Part shown: piece after piece, positions 8,397 through 17,482 of the stretch
How positions within the stretch are numbered: the stretch's first letter is position 1
Layout of the letters: the number at the start of each line of letters is the position of its first letter
Made by a program: the position numbers and the translations under genes
Notes under the pieces: generated by a model
Told to the model about the DNA's origin: nothing
Database searches by the model: none
The model's input: the letters and a program-made list of their open reading frames with translations, nothing else
DNA from: an uncultured Oscillospiraceae bacterium
GTDB lineage: Bacteria > Bacillota > Clostridia > Oscillospirales > Ruminococcaceae
Reading direction: 5' to 3'
Assembly: GCA_934481355.1 (NCBI GenBank)
Contig: CAKSPH010000009.1
Span: 1-64,000, forward strand
DNA: 64,000 nt

Positions 8397-10085
8397 ATGA
8401 AAAAGCTCTTTAAAGGCGGCACAGTCATAAACGTATTCACAGACACGGCGGAAAAAACCGATGTTCTTGTCGAAAACGGCAGAATATTTGGCATGGGCAC
8501 GGACTACGACGCAGACGAAATAATCGACGTCACCGGAAAATACCTCTGCCCGGGATTCATTGACGGACATATCCACATTGAAAGCACCATGCTGCTTCCG
8601 GCAGGATTCGCAAAGGCGGCAGCTCCTCACGGGACTACCGCAGTCATCACCGACCCGCATGAGATCGCAAACGTATGCGGCAACGACGGAATAAAGTTCA
8701 TGATGTCTGCAAGCGAGGGCCTCCCGGTCACAATATATTTCATGGTGCCGTCCTGCGTTCCGGCGACCAGTTTCGACGAATCCGGAGCCGTTCTCAGCGC
8801 AGACGACATAGAGCGCTTCTATGGAGACCCGCGCGTGCTCGGACTTGCGGAAATGATGAACTATCCCGGTATAATTTTCGATGACCCCGCGACTCTCGAA
8901 AAGGTACGCCGCACGCTCGCACACGGACTTATCGTTAACGGTCACGCTCCGCTCCTGACGGGGAAGGATCTCGACAAGTACATTGCCGCCGGAATCACCG
9001 ACGACCACGAATGCTCCAACATGGAGGAGGCGCTTGAAAAGCTCCGCAAGGGTCAGCGGATAATGATACGTCAGGGAACAGCGGCACGTAATCTCGCGGG
9101 TCTTTCCGGGCTGTTTGACGAGCCGTATTCCCGCCGGTGCATTCTAGCGACAGACGACAAGCACCCTGCTGACCTCATTGCAAACGGACATATAGATTCC
9201 ATGATACGTCTTGCCGCGGAGCTTGGAAAGAGCGTTTTCGCAGGTATCCGCATGGCAACTATACAGGCTGCGGAATACTACGGGCTCCGCGGAAAGGGTG
9301 CGATAGCTCCCGGCTATGACGCTGATATCCTTGTTCTTGACGACCTTGATACAGTCAAGGTCGGAACAGTGTACAAATCCGGGGAAAAGGTCGCAGAAAA
9401 CGGCGTGTGCCTGCCGTTCGAGGCTCCCTCAGTATCAGAAGAGATAAAGCAGAAGGTCTGCAATTCCTTTAACGTCAGCGAGATCAAGCCGTCAGACCTG
9501 CATATCGACGGCACAGGTTCACGAACCTGCCGCGTGATAGGCATAATAAAGGATCAGCTCATAACTGAAGAAAAGCTGCTCCCGGTAGACCTGGACGCCA
9601 ATAACGGCGTTGATACCCAGCGCGATATCCTGAAGATAGCCGTAATAGAGCGCCACCACAACACCGGGCATATCGGCCGCGGATACATCACCGGTCTCGG
9701 ACTGAAGCACGGCGCGATAGCCTCCTCGGTATCGCACGATTCCCACAACCTTATAGTAATCGGAACCAACGATGAGGATATGGCAACGGCCGCGAATCTC
9801 ATTCACAGGGTCGGTGGAGGAATGATATCCGTCCGTGACGGAAAGGTCCTGGCGGAAATGCCGCTTCCATACGCCGGACTCATGACGGACGCCGGGCCTG
9901 CCGCAGCCGCAGAGCAGAACGAGAAAGTACGGCAGAGCGTATACGCGCTTGACGTACCCGCAGACATCGAGCCGTTCATGACGATGGCCTTTGTCAGCCT
10001 GCCCGTTATCCCGCACATCAAGCTTACAACGCTCGGGCTGGTTGACGTGGACAAACAGGAGCTTCTCCCGCTGTTCACCGACTGA
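8397..10085 (+). CDS. ade: Adenine deaminase
   Basis: A 562-residue metal-dependent amidohydrolase that converts adenine to hypoxanthine in purine salvage. It shows the family metal motif in GFIDGHIHIESTM, DPHEIANVCG, VNGHAPLL, the DDHE motif (ITDDHECSNMEEA) and the long C-terminal domain with HHNTGHIGRGYITG and SVSHDSHNLIVIG that distinguishes adenine deaminases from other amidohydrolases. The start follows GAAAGGGAACACAG. It is the second gene after the serine hydrolase and ends at a strong terminator. Confidence 0.93.
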   Translation: MKKLFKGGTVINVFTDTAEKTDVLVENGRIFGMGTDYDADEIIDVTGKYLCPGFIDGHIHIESTMLLPAGFAKAAAPHGTTAVITDPHEIANVCGNDGIKFMMSASEGLPVTIYFMVPSCVPATSFDESGAVLSADDIERFYGDPRVLGLAEMMNYPGIIFDDPATLEKVRRTLAHGLIVNGHAPLLTGKDLDKYIAAGITDDHECSNMEEALEKLRKGQRIMIRQGTAARNLAGLSGLFDEPYSRRCILATDDKHPADLIANGHIDSMIRLAAELGKSVFAGIRMATIQAAEYYGLRGKGAIAPGYDADILVLDDLDTVKVGTVYKSGEKVAENGVCLPFEAPSVSEEIKQKVCNSFNVSEIKPSDLHIDGTGSRTCRVIGIIKDQLITEEKLLPVDLDANNGVDTQRDILKIAVIERHHNTGHIGRGYITGLGLKHGAIASSVSHDSHNLIVIGTNDEDMATAANLIHRVGGGMISVRDGKVLAEMPLPYAGLMTDAGPAAAAEQNEKVRQSVYALDVPADIEPFMTMAFVSLPVIPHIKLTTLGLVDVDKQELLPLFTD

Positions 10086-10095
10086 ATCTGAATGC

Positions 10096-10129
10096 AAAAA
10101 AGAGGGACATTCGGTTGTCCCTCTTTTTT
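10096..10129 (+). terminator. Intrinsic terminator of ade
   Basis: A 14-bp perfect arm pair (A6GAGGGACA with TGTCCCTCT6) around a TTCGGT loop. The symmetrical A and T tracts allow it to act in both directions. Confidence 0.88.
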
Positions 10130-10140
10130 ATTTGTCTTAT

Positions 10141-10370
10141 GGTCACCTCTAAAAACCGGTTTGAAAAGTGAAAATGGGTAGAGTGCGCCGAATGCGATGA
10201 AAGCCGACGAAGTAAGGCTGTATGCCTTACGAGGAGGTGCAACACGATGTTGCAAAGCGAAATAACCAGGCGACGGCATGGACGCCGTCGCATCAGAAAT
10301 TTCGCTCGTTGAAAGAAGCAGTCGGTGTGCTATACACATTTTCACTCAAACAAGGTTTTTAGAGGTGACC
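10141..10370. mobile_element. MITE-like element E3 (subfamily A, long form)
   Basis: A 230-bp element with ends GGTCACCTCTAAAAACC (10141-10157) and GGTTTTTAGAGGTGACC (10354-10370), flanked by perfect TTAT duplications (10137-10140, 10371-10374). It matches E2 along both halves but carries about 75 extra bases in the middle. The extra block holds nested palindromes: TGCAACA/TGTTGCA, GCGAAAT/ATTTCGC and GACGGC/GCCGTC. It lies in the convergent gap between the ade terminator and the cheB stop. Confidence 0.88.
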
Positions 10371-10378
10371 TTATGTTG

Positions 10379-11419
10379 TCAGATCAACTGATCCTGAATT
10401 ATATCCGCTATCTTGTAAAGCGGAGCCTGCACCTGCACGGCGCCTATCTTGTACGCTTCCATAGGCATTCCGTAGACCACGCAGGTTTCCTTATCCTGCC
10501 CGATGGTGAACGCGCCGGCCTGCCGCATTTTCAGCAGTCCGTCCGCGCCGTCCCTGCCCATTCCGGTCAGGATAACGCCGATGGCGTTGCCCTTTACGGA
10601 TTCGGCTACGCTGGTGAAAAGCACATCAACGGACGGGCAGTGCCCGGATACTTTTTCCCCTGGTCTGGAGGATACATAATACCCACGGGAATCCCGGCAT
10701 ACCCGCAGGTGGTGTTCTCCGGCGCCGATTATCACCAGACCGCGCCGCAGCCTGTCACCGTCCTCGGCTTCCTTTACCTCCATGGGGCAGCTTTTGTTCA
10801 GCCGCTCAGAATAAAGCTTCGTGAAGCCCGCCGGCATATGCTGCACCACAACGGTAGCAGGGCAGTCCGCCGGGAGATTCTTTATAACCTGCTCCAGCGC
10901 CTCTGTGCCTCCGGTGGAAGCGCCAAGCGCAAGAACTGCGTCCGCTTTGTGGAAGCGCCTGCCTCCGGCTGAAAAATCAGCGTGAGTGACCTCTGGCTGA
11001 GAAACCGTCTGCGGTTCTTTTTTTACTCCATGCGAAGAATACGCGGCTTTTACCGTCCGACAGATATCAGCCGCAAAATTCTGCATTTCTGCATTAGTTC
11101 TGGCAAGCGGCTTCTGTATGAAACCCACCGCGCCTGCGTCCAGCGCGGACTGCTTCTGCCCGAGAGACGAGGACACCACCACTACCGGCAGATAATACTG
11201 CGGCAGCAGCTTCCTCAGGAATGCAACGCCGTCCATTCGCGGCATTTCAACATCAAGCGTCATAACGTCAGGTTCGTATTTCAGTATCATGTCGCGGGCG
11301 GAATAGGCGTCGCCGGCAGTGCCGACAATATCTATTTCGGGATCCTGCCGGATAAAGCGGGAAAGCACCTCCCTGAACAGGATCGAGTCATCGACTACCA
11401 GCAGCTTGATCTTTTTCAT
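10379..11419 (-). CDS. cheB: Chemotaxis response regulator protein-glutamate methylesterase CheB
   Basis: A 346-residue CheB that demethylates or deamidates chemoreceptor glutamates. The receiver domain (about 1-125) has acidic residues in VVDDS and the phospho-acceptor aspartate in TLDVEMPRMDG. A Ser/Asp/His esterase domain follows, with GASTGGTEAL (nucleophile Ser), VVQHMPAGFT (His) and GMGRDGADGL (Asp). It is the last gene of the cheA-cheW-cheR-cheB transcript, 17 bp after cheR, and ends 8 bp from MITE-like element E3. Confidence 0.95.
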   Translation of the reverse strand: MKKIKLLVVDDSILFREVLSRFIRQDPEIDIVGTAGDAYSARDMILKYEPDVMTLDVEMPRMDGVAFLRKLLPQYYLPVVVVSSSLGQKQSALDAGAVGFIQKPLARTNAEMQNFAADICRTVKAAYSSHGVKKEPQTVSQPEVTHADFSAGGRRFHKADAVLALGASTGGTEALEQVIKNLPADCPATVVVQHMPAGFTKLYSERLNKSCPMEVKEAEDGDRLRRGLVIIGAGEHHLRVCRDSRGYYVSSRPGEKVSGHCPSVDVLFTSVAESVKGNAIGVILTGMGRDGADGLLKMRQAGAFTIGQDKETCVVYGMPMEAYKIGAVQVQAPLYKIADIIQDQLI

Positions 11420-11436
11420 TGGTTCGCCCCCGTCAG

Positions 11437-12270
11437 TCAGGTGTTAAGTCCCCTGCGGTATATCGCAGGTTTGATGTATTCGAATTTTGTCTCGCCGCGC
11501 GGTATGCTCTCGGCATGGCCGATGTAGAAATACCCGCCGGGTTTCAGCACGTCATAGAACCTGTTTACCAGCGCGTTCTTTGTCGGCTGGTCGAAGTATA
11601 TCATAACGTTGCGGCAGAATATCAGGTCAAACGGACGCTGCCTGTATTTCTCCGGCATAGGATCCATAAGATTAAAGGGCTTGAAAATTATTTCGTCCTT
11701 TATTTTCTGGCATATTTCGTAATGTTCGCCGTCCACCTGCCTGAAGTAGCGCCTTACCCACTCCGGGCTCAGTCCCTTCATTCCTTCAACGTTATATATG
11801 CCGCTTTTCGCCTTTTCCATTACGCTGTTCGATATATCCGTTGCAAGTATGCGCGTATCCCACAGTGATTTCTCCCTGCCGAAATACTCGTCAAGAAGCA
11901 TTGCAGTGGTGTAGCACTCCTCGCCGGAGGAACAGCCCGCGCTCCAGATGCGCAGCTCGTGATTCTTGGCATTGCTGACAGCCCACGGAAGCACCACTTC
12001 CTTCAGGAATGTATAGTGCTCCGGCTCACGCATGAAGAATGTGTGATTGGTGGTCAGCTTGTTGAGTATGGTCGTAACCTCCGCGCCGGAGGTATCAGCC
12101 ATAACCGCGTCAAGATACTGATCGTAGCTTGTAAAGCCGCGCTCACGCAGCATATTCCCGAGCCTGCCCTGTATAAGCACGCGCTTTGAGGACAGGTTTA
12201 TGCCGAAGTTATCGTGCATATAGTCCACAAGTCTGCGGAATTCTCTGTCAGAGATCTCCATAGGGATCAC
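11437..12270 (-). CDS. cheR: Chemotaxis protein methyltransferase CheR
   Basis: A 277-residue S-adenosylmethionine-dependent methyltransferase acting on chemoreceptor glutamates. The N-terminal helical domain (about 1-80) precedes the Rossmann methyltransferase fold with WSAGCSSGEECYT (SAM-binding), ATDIS and FDLIFCRNVMIYF. Its start overlaps the cheW stop by 4 bp, indicating translational coupling. It opposes CheB in adaptation. Confidence 0.95.
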   Translation of the reverse strand: MIPMEISDREFRRLVDYMHDNFGINLSSKRVLIQGRLGNMLRERGFTSYDQYLDAVMADTSGAEVTTILNKLTTNHTFFMREPEHYTFLKEVVLPWAVSNAKNHELRIWSAGCSSGEECYTTAMLLDEYFGREKSLWDTRILATDISNSVMEKAKSGIYNVEGMKGLSPEWVRRYFRQVDGEHYEICQKIKDEIIFKPFNLMDPMPEKYRQRPFDLIFCRNVMIYFDQPTKNALVNRFYDVLKPGGYFYIGHAESIPRGETKFEYIKPAIYRRGLNT

Positions 12271-12767
12271 CCCTCATCGTCAAGCAGCTTCGCAACATCG
12301 AGTATGAGCTTTACCTCGTTGTCGGAGCGTATCATGTACTGAATAAAGGAATTCGTGTTCACTGAGCGGTTCTCCGGGGTTGCGGAGATATCGTGGGAGT
12401 GGATATCCTCAACGTCCGCAACGCTGTCAACGATTATGCCGACAGACAGCTCGTTGAAGCTGAGAATGATTATGCAGGTGCGGCTGGTGTAGGGAATCTC
12501 CTCCTTGCCGAAACGGCTGCGGATATCTACTATCGGAACGACCTTGCTGCGCACGTTGATTATTCCCTTGATATAGGGAGGAACGTGCGGCACCTTTGTG
12601 ATGTGCTGCATTTCGATTATTTCAGTGACATACTGTATCTCTATGCCGTATATCTGGTCGCCGATGTGGAAGGTCATTACCTTGCCCAGCACGGAATTGT
12701 CCGTTGATATCTTTCTGTCAGAGGACTGCTGCTTTGCAACAGCCTCCTTAATAACATCGTTAGTCAT
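12267..12767 (-). CDS. cheW: Chemotaxis adaptor CheW
   Basis: A 166-residue CheW-like SH3-type adaptor that links the CheA kinase to chemoreceptors. Motifs include VMTFHIGDQIYGIEIQYV, ITKVPHVPPYIKGIINVRS and VVPIVDIRSRFG. The start at 12767 follows AGGGAGGAC, 16 bp after the cheA stop; an upstream in-frame ATG would fall inside cheA. Confidence 0.93.
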   Translation of the reverse strand: MTNDVIKEAVAKQQSSDRKISTDNSVLGKVMTFHIGDQIYGIEIQYVTEIIEMQHITKVPHVPPYIKGIINVRSKVVPIVDIRSRFGKEEIPYTSRTCIIILSFNELSVGIIVDSVADVEDIHSHDISATPENRSVNTNSFIQYMIRSDNEVKLILDVAKLLDDEG

Positions 12768-12783
12768 GCTGTTAGTCCTCCCT

Positions 12784-14958
12784 TTAACCGATGAGCGTGT
12801 TGGTGTCAACGATCAGCGAAATGCTGCCGTCGCCCATTATCGTACAGCCGGAAAGTCCCTCGCCCTTGATGTTGTACTTGTTGAGGTATGCCGGGAACGG
12901 CTTTACGACTACCTGCTGCTCGCCGATGAGCTTATCTGCGAAAATGCATACGCTCTTATTATCGGTCTCCACAAGCAGGAGTATACCGTCCTCAAGGTTG
13001 GTTATCTCGGTATCTATCGCGAACTTCTCATGCATACGCAGGATAGGATAGCATACGCCGCGTATCATGATCATCTCGTTATTCTTGGTGTCGCGCAGTA
13101 TCTGGCTGGATTCTGCCTTGAAGCTCTCGCGGATAGTGGATATCGGTACGGTGAATACCAGATCGCCGACCGTTATCTCCATACCATCAATTATAGCCAG
13201 TGTGAGCGGGATCTTGATGATGAAGTTAGTTCCAACGCCCTTCTTGCTGTCTACGATAATGGTTCCGCCGCACTTTTCTACGTTGGATTTTACAACGTCC
13301 ATGCCAACGCCGCGTCCGCTGTACTCTGTAACGACTTCGTTGGTGGAGAATCCGGGCAGCAGTATCATGTTCTGGATCTCGCGCTCGGTATATTCGCTCT
13401 CGGGCTTGGTCAGGAGACCCTGCTTCCTTGCCTTGGCAAGTATCTTTTCAGGGTCGATTCCCGCGCCGTCGTCAGAAACGGTGATTATTACCTCGCCGGA
13501 GGCATTCTGTGCAGTCAGCTTGACGATGCCCTTTTCAGCCTTGCCCTCAGCCACACGCTCGGCAGCATTGTTCTCTATGCCGTGGTCCATGCAGTTTCTT
13601 ACAAGGTGCATCAGCGGATCCTGAAGACTGTCCACGATGGACTTGTCTACTTCGGTATCCTCGCCTTCCATCACGAATTCAACATCCTTGTTCAGCTTCT
13701 TCTTCATGTCGCGGACGATACGGTTCATCTTCTGGAATACGCCGACAAGCGGTACCATTCTGATGGACATTACCGTATCCTGAAGCTCGCTTGTAAGCTT
13801 TCTGAGCTGGCGCGCAGCCTTGTTGAAGCTCTCAAGCTCCAGACCCTCGAGGTCGGGGTTGGATATGACCATTGACTCGGTGGTGATTATCTCGCCGACG
13901 ATATCATGCAGCGCGTCCAGTTTTGCCAGATTTACGCTGATAAGGCTCTGCTTCTGTGCGCCGCCGGCAGCCTGCGCCTTGTCAACCGCAGCCTGCGCCT
14001 TCTCGACAGCAGTGGGCTCCTTATGTACAGGCGCCGCCGGTGCGGGAGCCGCGGGAGCCACCGGAGCCGCCGGAGCCGCAGCAGGCGCAGCGGGAGCCGC
14101 GGCCTTCGGCTCGGGAGGAAGCTCTGTCTTTGCAGGCGCTGCCGCGGGTGCAGCGGGAGCGGGCTGGCTTACTATCTCGTAGCTCTGTACATTCAGGGCG
14201 CTCTCTATCGCCTTGAGCACCTCGTCCACGGAATCGTGCGGAACGAACGTGATAAGGAAGCCCTTTTCCACGATCTCCTTTGCGGTTTCAGGGTTGGTCT
14301 CAACATCGGCAGGGGTGAACTCCAGCTCCTGGCAGGCGTCCTTTATCGTGTTTATAAGCAGGAAGGCGCGCAGATTCTCCATCTGGCAGCCGTCCTCAAA
14401 GAACACGCGGACTGTCGTCTTGTTATCCTTTGAGGGAGCGGGAGCAGGGGCGGCAGCCTGTGCGGGAGCAGCCTCCGGGTCGGGAGCTGTTCCTGCCGCG
14501 ATAGCCTCAGCCTGTGCGGGAGTTTCTCCCTTTGTCTCGCCGACAAGGGCGTCGCGCGCCTTTAACAGCTTGTCTATGAGCTCGCTGAAATCAAGCTGCT
14601 CAAACTCGCCGTTCACATTGTTCTGGATAAGCTCTATCTGCGCCTTGTAGGAGTCGGATACCTGGAATACCAGATCATACACGAAGCTGACATCAGTGAT
14701 GACATCGGGGTTTTCGCGGATAACGAAGAACATATCCTCCGCCTTATGCGCCAGCACAGAAAGGTTTTCAAAGCCCATCATCGCTGAGGAGCCCTTGATG
14801 GTATGCATGATACGGAAAATTTCCTTGATGTCCTCGCTGTCGAAAGAGTTCGCCTGTTCTGTTCTCAGCAGTATCTCATCCAGCTGTTCCAGAAGGGAAT
14901 TCGTTTCATAGAAGTACATATCCAGCATAGATTCCATGCCGGGTTCGATTTTTGCCAT
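12784..14958 (-). CDS. cheA: Chemotaxis histidine kinase CheA
   Basis: A 724-residue kinase with the full domain order. P1/HPt has the phospho-histidine in IMHTIKGSSAMMG (about residue 48). P2 (about 180-265) is a regulator-docking domain. An Ala/Pro-rich linker precedes the P3 dimerisation helices (LDALHDIVGEI). The P4 HATPase has RNCMDHGIE, SDDGAGID and YSGRGVGMDVV, and P5 is a CheW-like C-terminus. The start at 14958 has AGGAAAGGA upstream. It is the first gene of a four-gene chemotaxis operon. No cheY, cheC, cheD or chemoreceptor gene lies in the window, so these must be elsewhere. Confidence 0.95.
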   Translation of the reverse strand: MAKIEPGMESMLDMYFYETNSLLEQLDEILLRTEQANSFDSEDIKEIFRIMHTIKGSSAMMGFENLSVLAHKAEDMFFVIRENPDVITDVSFVYDLVFQVSDSYKAQIELIQNNVNGEFEQLDFSELIDKLLKARDALVGETKGETPAQAEAIAAGTAPDPEAAPAQAAAPAPAPSKDNKTTVRVFFEDGCQMENLRAFLLINTIKDACQELEFTPADVETNPETAKEIVEKGFLITFVPHDSVDEVLKAIESALNVQSYEIVSQPAPAAPAAAPAKTELPPEPKAAAPAAPAAAPAAPVAPAAPAPAAPVHKEPTAVEKAQAAVDKAQAAGGAQKQSLISVNLAKLDALHDIVGEIITTESMVISNPDLEGLELESFNKAARQLRKLTSELQDTVMSIRMVPLVGVFQKMNRIVRDMKKKLNKDVEFVMEGEDTEVDKSIVDSLQDPLMHLVRNCMDHGIENNAAERVAEGKAEKGIVKLTAQNASGEVIITVSDDGAGIDPEKILAKARKQGLLTKPESEYTEREIQNMILLPGFSTNEVVTEYSGRGVGMDVVKSNVEKCGGTIIVDSKKGVGTNFIIKIPLTLAIIDGMEITVGDLVFTVPISTIRESFKAESSQILRDTKNNEMIMIRGVCYPILRMHEKFAIDTEITNLEDGILLLVETDNKSVCIFADKLIGEQQVVVKPFPAYLNKYNIKGEGLSGCTIMGDGSISLIVDTNTLIG

Positions 14959-15085
14959 AATAACATTCCTTTCCTGATATACGCCTGTGCGCATATTATT
15001 TGTTTTATTTGAATAGCCCGGAAAACCTGTGCGGCTCCCCGAACTATGAAATTTCGGATATCCTGGGGATTTTTTAAAAAAACTC

Positions 15086-15114
15086 TTTATTATTCTCCGG
15101 TTTTATGATACAAT
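15086..15114 (+). promoter_or_regulatory. Possible sigma-A promoter for the FliK-like gene
   Basis: A weak -35 (TTTATT, 15086-15091) is 17 bp from a -10 TACAAT (15109-15114), 32 bp ahead of the start codon. Confidence 0.4.
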
Positions 15115-15146
15115 AATAAACAGAAAATAACGAGGAGGGAAAAAAC

Positions 15147-17120
15147 ATGGCGCAGATACCGCAGATAAATAATCCTATCACTGCGAAGAACTATAATTAC
15201 AGTTCCCGCCCGATGGATCCGAACACGGAACCGTTCGATATAGTCAAGCTGACCGGCGTGCAGGGCTCCGGCAATTCCGGGGCTTCAGGCGCCAGAAGCC
15301 GCCTTGAAATGGGCAACCGCGAGCTTATACCGCTCCAGGTAAATGTTGCTAAGGACCCCACCCTTGCGGTGGAGACGCTGAAGGACCTGCTGAATGTCGA
15401 GGTGCTCAATCAGGCGCTGATAAACGGACATACCGAACTTTACGGAAAGCTGGAGGACCTTGCCGCCGCGCTTTATGTCACACCCGAACAGCTTGTGCAG
15501 GAAATACAGAATCAGGAGCAGCAGAACACGATGTTCAGCGGCCACGAATTCTACGATGTCCTGCGGGAGGTCGCCAAGACCACCACGGACCCTTCCACCA
15601 AGGAGCTTATCGGAAACCTGCTGAGATCCATTAATTTCGCCCAGAACAAGAACGAGATACTCGGCGCGCTCAGGGCTAATATGAAATTCCTGTCGGAATA
15701 TTTCTCCCCGAACGAAAAGCTGTCGTCAAAGCTGATGGACCTTTCACGGGAATGGGGAGCGCCGGACGCTGAAAAGTACTTCGACTATCTCAAGGGCGAA
15801 ACGCTCTCCGTTCTGAAGGACGTCAGCGGGAGCCTTCTCAATGACGATAAGACCCAGATGCTGATACCGCTCATCACGCACAACCTGTCGAGGTACAACA
15901 ACAGCCCGTATATGTGCAAGGAGTATTTCAACCTGCTTCTGTCGCAGATATCCTCGGGCACCCTGCGCGAGTCGCTGAAGAATTCCTTCAACCGTCTTTA
16001 TTCTGCCATATTCAACAAGCAGAAGATGACTGACCCCCAGCAGCAGTCCGGGGAAAATGCCCCGCAGGCTCCTTTAGATAATTATACAACAAATCCCGCA
16101 CAAAATCAACCACTAACAGGAAATTCCGCAGATAAAAATGCGGAAATTCAGCAATCCGAGAAAAATATTCAGCAAATCGACGAAAATTCCAGGGGAAAAG
16201 TTGGTGAATATGCCGAGGAAACTCCGGAGCTGACCGGATACGAAAAGTTCCTGAACGAAAGCATGAGTGAAAAGGGCTTCATGGCTGCACTTAAAGACAG
16301 CGGATATAACATCGAACAGCAGCTTGCCGCCTACGCACGCAGCCGTCAGTCGGGATTCCAGACCCTGCACAATCTGATAAAGGGACTGTTCATTGATGAC
16401 AAAACAGGCGAGTATTCGATGCAGTTCACACAGGATTTCTCAAAGCTGCACACCATTCAGGAGGTCATCGACAAGCTCAACGAAATGCTCCGTGCGATGC
16501 CGGATATGCCGATAAGAGAACGCCTTTACGGGGCATTCGTCGATACGATCGACAAGATGGCGCTGAAAAACGAGCTCCCTCAGCATGGGGTAAGACCGCC
16601 GGTAAGCTCCACGCTCGACAGTCTCACCGATTTCATTCAGGAGAACATCAATCACCCGGCGCTGAAATCCCTCGACAGCTTCAACGCGGCAAACCTGCTC
16701 CAGAGCCTGCTGAACGCCCCGGGAGTTTTCACGCCGCTGGCGCACTACATACTCCCGCTGGATGTGGACGGCACAAAGGCTTTCGGCGAACTGTGGGTGG
16801 ACAACGATGAGAATAATCCGAACAACACCCCCGGCACTCAGCGAAACTACCATCTGTTCCTGACGTTCGACATCGAGAGCATAGGCAGATTCGAGGTAGA
16901 CCTTTACGCCCTCGGCGATGAGGTGAATCTCGCGCTGCTGTATCCTCCGCGATTCGAAAAACAGATAGAGCCCATGAAGGACAGGATAAACAAGGTGGTG
17001 CGCAATGTCGGATATAACACCCGGACGTTCGAAACTGCGCCGCTCAAGGCTCCGCACAATCTGACAGAGATATTCCCAAAGATACTTGACAAGCGGACAA
17101 CGCTCAACACGCGCGTCTGA
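15147..17120 (+). CDS. Large protein with FliK-like (hook-length-control-like) C-terminal domain
   Basis: A 657-residue protein without signal peptide or membrane segment. The C-terminal about 130 residues (from YILPLDVDGTKAFGE through FDIESIGRFEVDLYALGDEVNLALLYPP to IRRVGYN-like helices) resemble the flagellar hook-length control C-terminal domain. A Gln/Asn-rich linker sits near 290-345. The N-terminal half is not recognised. It starts behind AGGAGGGAAAAAAC and is 15 bp upstream of a free-standing FlhB-C-like gene. The pair resembles the ylqG-ylqH pair of Bacillus, and FliK contacts FlhB-C in flagellar export switching. Whether this pair works in flagellar export or independently is open. 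It diverges from the chemotaxis operon. Confidence 0.55.
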   Translation: MAQIPQINNPITAKNYNYSSRPMDPNTEPFDIVKLTGVQGSGNSGASGARSRLEMGNRELIPLQVNVAKDPTLAVETLKDLLNVEVLNQALINGHTELYGKLEDLAAALYVTPEQLVQEIQNQEQQNTMFSGHEFYDVLREVAKTTTDPSTKELIGNLLRSINFAQNKNEILGALRANMKFLSEYFSPNEKLSSKLMDLSREWGAPDAEKYFDYLKGETLSVLKDVSGSLLNDDKTQMLIPLITHNLSRYNNSPYMCKEYFNLLLSQISSGTLRESLKNSFNRLYSAIFNKQKMTDPQQQSGENAPQAPLDNYTTNPAQNQPLTGNSADKNAEIQQSEKNIQQIDENSRGKVGEYAEETPELTGYEKFLNESMSEKGFMAALKDSGYNIEQQLAAYARSRQSGFQTLHNLIKGLFIDDKTGEYSMQFTQDFSKLHTIQEVIDKLNEMLRAMPDMPIRERLYGAFVDTIDKMALKNELPQHGVRPPVSSTLDSLTDFIQENINHPALKSLDSFNAANLLQSLLNAPGVFTPLAHYILPLDVDGTKAFGELWVDNDENNPNNTPGTQRNYHLFLTFDIESIGRFEVDLYALGDEVNLALLYPPRFEKQIEPMKDRINKVVRNVGYNTRTFETAPLKAPHNLTEIFPKILDKRTTLNTRV

Positions 17121-17135
17121 GAGGAGGCGATATTT

Positions 17136-17444
17136 ATGGATAAGCACCCGAAATCCCCGGCTAACAACAAACGGTTGTATGGTCAGAACGCAGCAGTCGC
17201 GCTGAAATACAATCCGGACATGAACTATGCCCCCGTGGTTGTCGCCTCCGGGCTCGGAGAGCTCGCACAGCGCATAGTCAACATCGCCGACGAGGCGGGA
17301 GTTCCCGTTTACCGCGACGACAGCGTCGCAGCACTGCTGGTTATGCTGAACGCCGGAGAAACTATCCCGAAGGAACTGTACCAGATAGTCGCGGCGATTT
17401 ACGCCGAAGTCGTCTACACGGCGAACGATATGCGGAAGAAATAA
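17136..17444 (+). CDS. Free-standing FlhB C-terminal-domain-like protein (YlqH-like)
   Basis: A 102-residue protein that corresponds to the cytoplasmic FlhB/YscU export-switch domain alone: AAVALKYNPDMNYAPVVVASG, then GELAQRIVNIADEAGVPVYRDD and a C-terminal IPKELYQIVAAIYAEVVY helix. The autocleavage motif NPTH of full FlhB is replaced by QNAA, and there is no membrane part, so it cannot be the export channel component itself. It starts behind AGGAGG, 15 bp after the FliK-like gene, and both end at one hairpin. Function is unknown. Confidence 0.8.
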   Translation: MDKHPKSPANNKRLYGQNAAVALKYNPDMNYAPVVVASGLGELAQRIVNIADEAGVPVYRDDSVAALLVMLNAGETIPKELYQIVAAIYAEVVYTANDMRKK

Positions 17445-17450
17445 TACGAA

Positions 17451-17478
17451 AGCGGAGGCGCCGTCTGGTGCCTCCGCT
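17451..17478. terminator. Hairpin between converging genes
   Basis: A 9-bp perfect stem (AGCGGAGGC with GCCTCCGCT) separates the FlhB-C-like gene from the small minus-strand gene at 17483. The T tract is poor (GTCTTTAC), so efficiency is uncertain. Confidence 0.55.
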
Positions 17479-17482
17479 GTCT

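Noticed and set aside
12598..13875. A 425-codon open frame antisense to cheA
   Set aside because: It is a reading-frame shadow of the highly biased cheA codons, has no ribosome site of its own and no family features.
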